A program made the translations under genes and the position numbers. 30,684 nucleotides of DNA from contig VGFF01000005.1 of NCBI GenBank assembly GCA_016868955.1, positions 1 to 30,684 on the forward strand, read 5' to 3'. Every line of letters begins with the position of its first letter. Within the stretch, counting starts at the first letter, position 1. Below the pieces are notes generated by a model that saw only the letters and a list, made by a program, of their open reading frames with translations, was not told where the DNA came from and did no database searches. This document shows, piece after piece, positions 16,361 through 23,257 of this stretch. The stretch comes from Armatimonadota bacterium (GTDB lineage Bacteria > Sysuimicrobiota > Sysuimicrobiia > Sysuimicrobiales > VGFF01).

Positions 16361-17434
16361 TTGGCCGGTGACCTGCACCAGTTGTTCCGCGACCTGACCG
16401 AAACCCCCGGCGTTCCGGGGTTCGAGGAGCCGGTCCGGGAGGTCATGCGCAAATACCTGCACGGCCTGGGCGATCCGATCGGCGATCGTCTCGGCAGCGT
16501 CGGCGCGCGCAAGCGCGGCGCGGACGATGAACCGAAGATCCTGTTCGCGGGGCACCTCGACGAGATCGGGTTTCTGCTGACGCGCATCACCGACGAAGGC
16601 TTCCTGAAATTCCAAACGCTCGGCGGCTGGTGGTCTCAGGTCATGCTCGCGCAGCGCGTTCAGGTGTGGACGCGTGGCGGACCGATCCTCGGCGTCCTCG
16701 GCAGCAAGCCGCCGCACATCCTCGGCGACGAGGAGCGCAAGAAGGCGCTCGAGCACAAGGACATCTACATCGACGTCGGCGCGCGGTCGCGCGAGGACGC
16801 GGAGCGCATGGGCCTGCGCCCCGGCGATCCGATCGTGCCGGTCTCGCAGTACACGGTGATGGCCGACGAGAAGCTGCTCATGGCGAAGGCCTGGGACAAC
16901 CGCTACGGCTGCGCCGCGGTCGTCGAGATCTTGCGGGCGCTGCGCGACGAGGCGCACCCGAATACCGTGTACGGCGTCGCCACCGTCCAGGAGGAAGTCG
17001 GACTACGCGGCGCGCAGACGATCGCGAACGTGGTCGCGCCGGACATCGGCGTCGCGCTCGACACCGGCATCGGCGGCGACGTGCCCGGCATCAAGCCGGA
17101 CGAAGCCCAGGCGAAGCTCGGAAAGGGGCCGGTCATTCTGCTCTACGACGGCTCGATGATCCCGCACGTGCGGCTGCGCGACCTCGTCGTCGACGTCGCC
17201 GAGCGGGAAGGCATTCCGTTCCAGTTCGATCACATCGCGCGCGGCGGCACCGATGCTGGGCGCTTCCACTTGTTCGGTCACGGCGTGCCATCGATCGTCA
17301 TCGGCGCGCCGTGCCGCTACATCCACAGCCATAACGCAATCATGCACCGCGACGACTTCGAGAACAGCGTGCGGCTGTGCGTCGCTGTCGCGAAGCGCCT
17401 CGACGCGGCCACAGTCGCGTCGCTCGTCCGATGA
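16361..17434 (+). CDS. M42-family aminopeptidase (glutamyl aminopeptidase/endoglucanase-like)
   Basis: This 357-residue cocatalytic metallo-aminopeptidase starts at TTG 16361, six bases after GAGG 16351-16354. Metal ligands and catalytic residues are all there: AGHLDEIG (His65, Asp67), AWDNR (Asp179), VQEEVGLRG (Glu211/Glu212), ALDTG (Asp234) and HSHNAIMH (His322/His324). M42 enzymes form large tetrahedral complexes that trim cytoplasmic peptides. It sits 11 bases after tctA. The spacing suggests coexpression with the transporter, but a functional link is only an inference; the TTT ligand might be an amino acid or small peptide-derived acid. Confidence 0.92.
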   Translation: MAGDLHQLFRDLTETPGVPGFEEPVREVMRKYLHGLGDPIGDRLGSVGARKRGADDEPKILFAGHLDEIGFLLTRITDEGFLKFQTLGGWWSQVMLAQRVQVWTRGGPILGVLGSKPPHILGDEERKKALEHKDIYIDVGARSREDAERMGLRPGDPIVPVSQYTVMADEKLLMAKAWDNRYGCAAVVEILRALRDEAHPNTVYGVATVQEEVGLRGAQTIANVVAPDIGVALDTGIGGDVPGIKPDEAQAKLGKGPVILLYDGSMIPHVRLRDLVVDVAEREGIPFQFDHIARGGTDAGRFHLFGHGVPSIVIGAPCRYIHSHNAIMHRDDFENSVRLCVAVAKRLDAATVASLVR

Positions 17435-17456
17435 TGCGCGCGGGCGTGAACGCGCG

Positions 17457-18305
17457 ATGAATCTGGATCGCCTGCAAACGCCGGAGGGTCGCGCCGAAGC
17501 CGGGCGCACACTTTTTCTCGGGTGCCTCGGCGGATTTCTGCTGACCGGGCTGTTCTGGGGATGGGGTCACTGGTTCTTCGCGCTGATGCTCTGGTTCGGC
17601 GGCGTGTTCACGCCGTTGCGCGTCGTCATGGAGGTTTATGGCCCGCGCGGGCGCCGCATCGCCGCCGCGTATCGCAAGTCACTGCCGGAGGCCGTGACGC
17701 CGCGCAACTTGCCGCTGGTCGCGCGGGCGCTCGTCGATCGCGAGGTGCTCATGCCGCGGATCGTCACGCCGCCGCAAGCGGCCAAGGTTCCCGAGGCGGC
17801 CGCAGCGATCGGCCGACGCACGTTTCAGGATCGCGATTGCGCCGAGGGGGTTCGCCTCGGCGCAATCCGCTTCGCGGCCGCGGTCGACGGCGGCATGATC
17901 GAGATGACGCTGCCCGATTGGACGGCCGCCGACGGACAGAACATCCAAGCGCGATGGCTAGGGATCCGTGTGCTTTCGACGATGGCGGCGACCGCCCGGG
18001 TGCTGGTGGCGCTGTACGAAGAGCTGACGCACCAACCGTTCACGACCGCCACCTTCGACGGCGACCGCCTTCGTGGTTTCCTCGACGAGGCGCTCGCCTA
18101 TCTCGATCGCGCCGCGATCGATCTAGATCTGTCGGCGTTCACCGCGGCGCCGCTGGCGCTGTGGACGCCGGAGGCGAACGCGTTGCGCGACTCTTGGGCG
18201 GCCTTCCTCGACGTTCCGTCCCCAGCGCCCAGCCGCCTCGACGTAGTCCTGGAGCATGCGCTGGCGCCGGATGATCGCCCGCCTGCGGCCCCCGGCGGAC
18301 CCTAG
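17457..18305 (+). CDS. Hypothetical protein with N-terminal membrane hairpin
   Basis: I do not recognise this 282-residue protein. Residues about 19-56 are very hydrophobic and aromatic (LFWGWGHWFFALMLWFGG), probably two closely spaced membrane segments, followed by basic residues GPRGRRIAAAYRK. The remaining 200 residues look globular and soluble. They include an acidic/hydrophobic alternating stretch VDGGMIEMTLPDWTAADGQN and a helical part near 180-220, with no catalytic motif I can name. It ends in a Pro/Ala-rich tail. It starts 22 bases after the M42 stop, without a clear SD. Codon use looks like its neighbours, so it is probably a real gene of the same run. Confidence 0.6.
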   Translation: MNLDRLQTPEGRAEAGRTLFLGCLGGFLLTGLFWGWGHWFFALMLWFGGVFTPLRVVMEVYGPRGRRIAAAYRKSLPEAVTPRNLPLVARALVDREVLMPRIVTPPQAAKVPEAAAAIGRRTFQDRDCAEGVRLGAIRFAAAVDGGMIEMTLPDWTAADGQNIQARWLGIRVLSTMAATARVLVALYEELTHQPFTTATFDGDRLRGFLDEALAYLDRAAIDLDLSAFTAAPLALWTPEANALRDSWAAFLDVPSPAPSRLDVVLEHALAPDDRPPAAPGGP

Positions 18306-18359
18306 CCGCCCCGCGCAGCGGGCGCAGGGACACGCGCCGCCGCCGCCAATTAACCGATC

Positions 18360-19299
18360 ATGCGGGTCTTCACCGAGGCGGGCGCGCGCGCCGCGTTGCG
18401 AATGCGTCCGCTCATCGACGCGCTGGCATCCGCGTTTCGCGGGCAGTCCGCGGGGCGCGTGACGAATAACCCGCGAACGCGCGTGATCGGCGGCGGCGGC
18501 GGAACCCTGCAATTGATGTCGGCCGGCTGGCGCGACGCCGACACCATGGACTACAAGGCGTACACGACGAGCGCGAACGGCGTCGAATTCCTCGTGCTCC
18601 TCTATGACGGCGCCGGTCGCCCACTCGCGACGTTCGAAGCCGACGCGCTCGGCGCGCTGCGCACGGGCGCCGCCAGCGGGCTTGCGACGCGCCATATGGC
18701 GCGCGCGAATGCGTCGGCGGTGGCGATTCTCGGAAGCGGCGCGCAAGCCCGCACGCAATTGACCGCCGTCTGCGCCCTGCGGGACGTGCGCCGCGCCACG
18801 GTGTTCAGCCGCACGCCGGCGAACCGAGACCGATTCGCCGAGGAGATGAGCGCGACGCTCGGCATCCCCGTCACTTCGGCCGCGACCGCGGCCGAAGTGA
18901 CGGCCAGGAGCGACATCCTGTGCGTCATCACGACCGCGCGCGACCCCGTGTTGGCGGGTCGCTGGCTGGGCGGAGGGTACCCAAGTCAATGCCGCCGGGG
19001 TGAACCGCATCGACAAGCGCGAGATCGACGCTGACGTCGCGCGCCGGTCCGCGCGCGTCGTCGCCGACGACGTCCGGCAAGCGGGCATCGAGTGCGGCGA
19101 CCTGGCGTTCGCGGCGCGGGAGGGCGCGTTCGACTGGGACGACCTCGGTGAGCTCGCCGAAGTCGTGGCCGGGCGCCTGCCGGGGCGGACGGCACACGAG
19201 GAGATCACATTGTTCGAGTCCCAGGGCATCTCCCTGGAGGACATCGTCGCGGCCAAGCTCGTCTACGATGCCGCCGAAAAGGAGATCGGAAGCTCATGA
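18360..19299 (+). pseudogene. Ornithine cyclodeaminase / mu-crystallin family protein, frameshifted
   Basis: Family members are NAD(P)-dependent ornithine cyclodeaminases, alanine dehydrogenases or ketimine reductases. Seen here: a substrate part with NPRTRV and MDYKAYT, the phrase GALRTGAASGLATRHMA, and a Rossmann loop AILGSGAQARTQL (about 122-134). After RWLGGG near 18970 the reading frame must move by one base to continue as GTQVNAAGVNR ... AHEEITLFESQG, which is the normal C-terminus. The total of 940 bases is one more than a multiple of three, so a single extra base, most simply a G in GGAGGGT (18972-18978), breaks the gene. The TGA of the restored frame overlaps the pepA start as ATGA. 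A homopolymer sequencing error is a real alternative. Confidence 0.82.
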
Positions 19300-20810
19300 A
19301 GCTGGAGATCCAAACGCAGGCGCTCGAACAGGTCCGCGCGGATGCGCTCCTCGTGCTCGTCGCGGAGGGCAACGTTCTCGGCGCGCTCGCCGGCTTGAAT
19401 AGGCTGACCGGCGGCAGCTTGGCAGCGGCGCTGGAATACAGCGGCTTCGCCGGGCGGCGTGACAAGACACTCTCCGTCTACCCGAGCGGCAAGATCGGCG
19501 CGCCGCGCGTCATCGTCGTCGGCATGGGCAATCCCGACAGCGGCCCCTTCTCCGCGGAGCACAACCGGCTGCATGCGATCCGCCGCGCCGCCGCCGCCGG
19601 CGTGCGCGAGGCCCAGGCGCAGAAAGTGAAACACGTCGGCGTGCTCGTCCCCTGGGGCGATCCGCAGATCTGGAAAGACGCGCGCGGCGCCGCGCTGCAA
19701 GCGGTCGCCGAAGGCGCCGTCCTCGGCGCGTACCGTTACACGACGTACAAGTCCGCCGAGACGCCCGGCATCGAAGCGGTCGACGTCATCATCGATCGCG
19801 GCGCGAGAAAGTCTCGTGACGCGGCGGCGGCGATCGAGCGCGGTCGCGTCGTCGCCGAAGCGACGTGCCTGACGCGCGACTTGGTCAACGGACCGCCGAA
19901 CGAGGTCAACCCCGTGACGCTCGCCGACCTCTGCCGCAAGATGGCGAAATCGCACGGCTTGAAGTTCACCGTCTGGGGCCCGGAGGAGCTCGAGAAGCAG
20001 CGCATGGGCGCGATCCTCGGCGTCGGCCGCGGCAGCCGCGTGCCGACTCAGGTGATCATCCTCGAGCATCGTCCGGCGCGCGCCGCCAAGACCTTCGCGT
20101 TCTGCGGCAAGGGCGTCACGTTCGACTCCGGCGGATTGTCCCTCAAGCCGGCCGACAGCATGGAGACGATGAAGGGCGACATGTCCGGCGCCGCCGCGGT
20201 CGTCGGCGCGCTGCAGACGGCCGCCGCGCTCAAGGTGCCGCACCGCGTGCTCGGCGTCATCGGCGCGGTCGAGAACATGACCGGCGGCGCGGCCCTCAAG
20301 CCCGGCGAGGTGCTGCGCGCGCGCAACGGCAAGACGATCGAGGTTCGCAACACCGACGCGGAGGGGCGCCTGCTGCTCGCCGACATCTTGTCGTGGGCGG
20401 CCGAGCAGAATCCCGACATGATCATCGATCTCGCCACGCTCACGGGCGCTGCGCGCATCGCGATGGGCAGTCACACCGCGGCCGTGATGGGCAACGACGA
20501 CGCGTGGATCGGCGCCGTCATCCGTGCCGGCGCCGCCGCCGGCGAGCGCATCTGGCAGTTGCCGTTGTGGGAAGAGTTCCTCGACGCGATGAAGGGCGAG
20601 ATCACGGATCTCAAGAACACCGGCGGCCGCAACGGCGGCGCGCAGAAGGCGGCGGCGTTCCTCGGCGAGTTCGTCGGCGGTCGCCCGTGGGTGCACCTGG
20701 ACATCGCGCCGGTCGCGTACATCGAGCAGAGCGAAGGACTGGCACCGCACCTGCCGCGCGGCGCGACCGGCTTTGGCGTGCGAACGCTGGTGAACCTGCT
20801 GACCGAGTAA
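19296..20810 (+). CDS. pepA: Leucyl aminopeptidase (M17, PepA type)
   Basis: This 504-residue cytosolic hexameric di-metal aminopeptidase has a regulatory N-terminal macro-like domain (1-170). The catalytic domain carries GKGVTFDSGGLSLKP (Lys272, Asp277, Lys284), MKGDMSG (Asp295) and the family signature NTDAEGRL (352-359), including the bicarbonate-binding Arg. It releases N-terminal residues from peptides. Some PepA proteins also bind DNA. The start codon is embedded in the stop of the upstream cyclodeaminase gene. It converges with the MBL hydrolase gene, with six bases between stops. Confidence 0.96.
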   Translation: MKLEIQTQALEQVRADALLVLVAEGNVLGALAGLNRLTGGSLAAALEYSGFAGRRDKTLSVYPSGKIGAPRVIVVGMGNPDSGPFSAEHNRLHAIRRAAAAGVREAQAQKVKHVGVLVPWGDPQIWKDARGAALQAVAEGAVLGAYRYTTYKSAETPGIEAVDVIIDRGARKSRDAAAAIERGRVVAEATCLTRDLVNGPPNEVNPVTLADLCRKMAKSHGLKFTVWGPEELEKQRMGAILGVGRGSRVPTQVIILEHRPARAAKTFAFCGKGVTFDSGGLSLKPADSMETMKGDMSGAAAVVGALQTAAALKVPHRVLGVIGAVENMTGGAALKPGEVLRARNGKTIEVRNTDAEGRLLLADILSWAAEQNPDMIIDLATLTGAARIAMGSHTAAVMGNDDAWIGAVIRAGAAAGERIWQLPLWEEFLDAMKGEITDLKNTGGRNGGAQKAAAFLGEFVGGRPWVHLDIAPVAYIEQSEGLAPHLPRGATGFGVRTLVNLLTE

Positions 20811-20816
20811 CGGCGG

Positions 20817-21476
20817 CTACTGCCAGTCCATGCGCCAGATCTCGCGCTGCGCCGGCAGCGCCGTGAGATCGGCGACGTGGCCGGCATCCTTCACGTTCTG
20901 ACGATCCCGTAAGAAGGCCTGGCAGTCGCCGATCGGCCAATCGGGGTTCACTTCGCACTTGTAGTGCATGGGGATGACGACGCGCGGCGCGAGCTTCTCG
21001 ATGACGCGGTCGACAGTTGCGAGATCCATCGTGTAGAAGCCGCCGACCGGCACACACAGGACGTCGACGCGGCCGATCGCCCGCGCGGTCGCGTCGTCGA
21101 TCATGTGGCCGAGATCACCGGCGTGGAGCAGGCGGAGACCGTGGGCTTCAATGAGCATCATCGACGCCAGGCCGCGTTCCGATCCCTTCGTCTCGTCGTG
21201 GTAGACGGGAAACGACGTGAACGAAACGCCGTTGTACGACGCCGCGACGCCCGCGTGGCTTTTGCCTTCGTCGGCGAGCCCGCGGATCACCTTCGGCGCG
21301 CCTTCGGCCATCGCGACGTGGTTGTGGTCGAAGTGCTCGTGCGTCATGACGACGACGTCGGCCTTGAAGTTGCGGATGGGGTAACCTGGCGCTTCGTTGT
21401 ACGGGTCGACTAGGATCGTCATCCCGTTCTTCGTCTGCAATAGAAGGCAGGAGTGCCCCAGGTACGTCACCTTCAT
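20817..21476 (-). CDS. MBL-fold metal-dependent hydrolase (UPF0173/UlaG-like)
   Basis: This 219-residue protein opens with MKVTYLGHSCLLL, typical of the UlaG/UPF0173 branch. It has the metallo-beta-lactamase motif THEHFDH (His46, His48, Asp50, His51), a LHAGDLGH segment with the next His/Asp ligands, and a C-terminal PMHYKCE histidine. Branch members include L-ascorbate-6-phosphate lactonase and uncharacterised hydrolases; the substrate is unknown. The ATG at 21476 follows GGTGAAG and a run of eight G on minus. It is divergent from the adenine-deaminase-like gene across 34 bases. Confidence 0.88.
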   Translation of the reverse strand: MKVTYLGHSCLLLQTKNGMTILVDPYNEAPGYPIRNFKADVVVMTHEHFDHNHVAMAEGAPKVIRGLADEGKSHAGVAASYNGVSFTSFPVYHDETKGSERGLASMMLIEAHGLRLLHAGDLGHMIDDATARAIGRVDVLCVPVGGFYTMDLATVDRVIEKLAPRVVIPMHYKCEVNPDWPIGDCQAFLRDRQNVKDAGHVADLTALPAQREIWRMDWQ

Positions 21477-21510
21477 GTCTTCACCCCCCCCGACCTGCTA
21501 GAACTTCCGT

Positions 21511-23256
21511 GTGCGCGCGCCCCGTTCCTTGCGTGAGACGCAAGCGCTGATCGAAGTCTCACGGGGCGAGCGCCCCGCCGATCTCGTGCTCGCCGGCGGC
21601 CAACTCGCCCTCGTGCAATCCGGAGAGATCCTCTCCGGGCGCGTCGCGATTCACGGGCGCCGCATCGCCTACGCCGGCCCGTCCGATCGCGGCGTGCACG
21701 CGGCCCATCGCGTCCTCGACTGCACCGGATGCGTACTCCTACCATGCACAATCGACCCGCACGCGCACCTCGCGCAGATGGCGACCCCGATCGCGTTCGC
21801 GAAAGCCGTGCTGCGGCGCGGCACGACGACCGTCGTCGCCGACACGCTCTTCTTGCTCGCGCTCGCCGATCTGATTCGGATCCCGCAGATCATGGAGGCG
21901 TTGCATCGCGGGCCGGTTCGCTTCCACTGGTTCGTCCGCGTGCACCAGCCGGGAGTCGCCGCCGCCGGCGCGCTCTACGAAGGCCAGACGCTCGCCGCGC
22001 TGCTGAACCTCCAGGCGGCCCGCGCCGTCGGCGAAGTCGCCCGATGGATCGATGTCTATCGCGGCGATCTGGGGATCCTGCAGGTCATCGAACGCGCGCG
22101 CCTCGCCAGCTTGCGCGTCGAAGGGCACAGCCCCGGCGCGTCCTTCGCGCCGCTCCAGGCGCTCGCCGCCGGCGGCGTGACGAGCGATCACGAGGCGATC
22201 ACGGCGCTGGAAGCGCGCGATCGCCTGCGCAGCGGACTGTCCGTAATGCTGCGCCATTCGTCGCTGCGGCGCGACTTGCCGGCGCTTCTCGAGGTCGTGC
22301 GCCAGGCGGGACCGGCGATCGGCCGCCTCATGCTGACGCCCGACGGCACGCATCCGCACTACCTCCGCCGACACGGCTACCTCGACGACCTCGTGCGCAT
22401 CGCGCTCGACGCCGGCATCGATCCGCTGACTGCGTACACGCTCGTCACCTTGAATCCGGCGACGTACTACGGCATCGAAGACGAGGTCGGGATGATCGCG
22501 CCCGGCCGCTACGCGGACATCGTCGTGCTTCGCGATCTGCGCGATCCGACGCCGGAGAGCGTGATCTCCAAGGGGCGGATCGTCGGCGAGGATCCAGCCG
22601 CGGAGCGGTTTCCGTCGATCGACTGGCGGGCGGCGTTTCCGCCTCGTTACGGAGCCGCGGCCGCGGCGCGGCCGTCATGGTTCGGCTGGCCGGCCACCGG
22701 AGATGCCACGCTGCCTGGTCTGCATCTGGATTCGGCCGTGATCACACGCGCGCGATCGATCGACGCTCCGGCACGCGACGGATTCGTCCGCTGGCCGGAG
22801 GGCGTGATACTGGCGGCGCTAGTCGACGCGCGCGGTCAGTGGATGGCGCGCGCGCCACTGACCGGGTTCGCGAACCGGCTGGGCGCAATCGCTTCGACGC
22901 ACAACGTCGTTCACGACATCGTCGTCTGCGGGCAGAACGCCGAGGACATGTCCCAGGCCGTGCGGCGTTTGCAGGCGCTCGGCGGCGGGATCGTTCTGTG
23001 CGAGGACGGGGAGATCCGATTCGAGATGCCGCTCCCCTTCGGCAGCATGATGGGGCCGGCGTCGTTCGACGAGGTCGCCGACGCCGGCGATCGCCTGACT
23101 TCGCTCATGGGCGCGCGCGGCCATCCCTACCACGACGGGTTGTACAGTCTGTTGTTCCTGCCGTTCGACACGCTGCCGGACGTCGGCCTCACCGATCGCG
23201 GCTTGTGGGACGTGAAAGCCGAACGCGTGCTGCTGCCGGCGATCGCGCTCGCGTAG
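21511..23256 (+). CDS. ade: Adenine deaminase-like amidohydrolase
   Basis: This 581-residue protein has the layout of bacterial adenine deaminases: a small beta-sandwich, a TIM-barrel amidohydrolase domain and the characteristic C-terminal domain (LGAIASTHNVVHDIVVCG, LPFGSMMG). Metal-site elements are IDPHAH (His84, His86), EGHSPG (His206), SDHEA (His227) and a late Asp278. Two motifs differ from canonical Ade: the usual ADPHEIAN after the GTTT strand reads ADTLFLLAL, and the usual CTDD reads LTPDG. It resembles the YerA-like branch, so adenine may not be the substrate. The GTG start at 21511 lacks a strong SD. Its stop is one base from the convergent M16 stop. Confidence 0.82.
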   Translation: MRAPRSLRETQALIEVSRGERPADLVLAGGQLALVQSGEILSGRVAIHGRRIAYAGPSDRGVHAAHRVLDCTGCVLLPCTIDPHAHLAQMATPIAFAKAVLRRGTTTVVADTLFLLALADLIRIPQIMEALHRGPVRFHWFVRVHQPGVAAAGALYEGQTLAALLNLQAARAVGEVARWIDVYRGDLGILQVIERARLASLRVEGHSPGASFAPLQALAAGGVTSDHEAITALEARDRLRSGLSVMLRHSSLRRDLPALLEVVRQAGPAIGRLMLTPDGTHPHYLRRHGYLDDLVRIALDAGIDPLTAYTLVTLNPATYYGIEDEVGMIAPGRYADIVVLRDLRDPTPESVISKGRIVGEDPAAERFPSIDWRAAFPPRYGAAAAARPSWFGWPATGDATLPGLHLDSAVITRARSIDAPARDGFVRWPEGVILAALVDARGQWMARAPLTGFANRLGAIASTHNVVHDIVVCGQNAEDMSQAVRRLQALGGGIVLCEDGEIRFEMPLPFGSMMGPASFDEVADAGDRLTSLMGARGHPYHDGLYSLLFLPFDTLPDVGLTDRGLWDVKAERVLLPAIALA

Positions 23257-23257
23257 C

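Noticed and set aside
18123..20750. Minus-strand frames at 18123-19256 and 19263-20750
   Set aside because: They are antisense to the cyclodeaminase and pepA genes, which have diagnostic motifs.
21484..21491. Run of eight C before the MBL hydrolase start as a phase-variation tract
   Set aside because: It is a single short tract in a leader, without repeat units or a link to a surface gene. It is too weak to claim.
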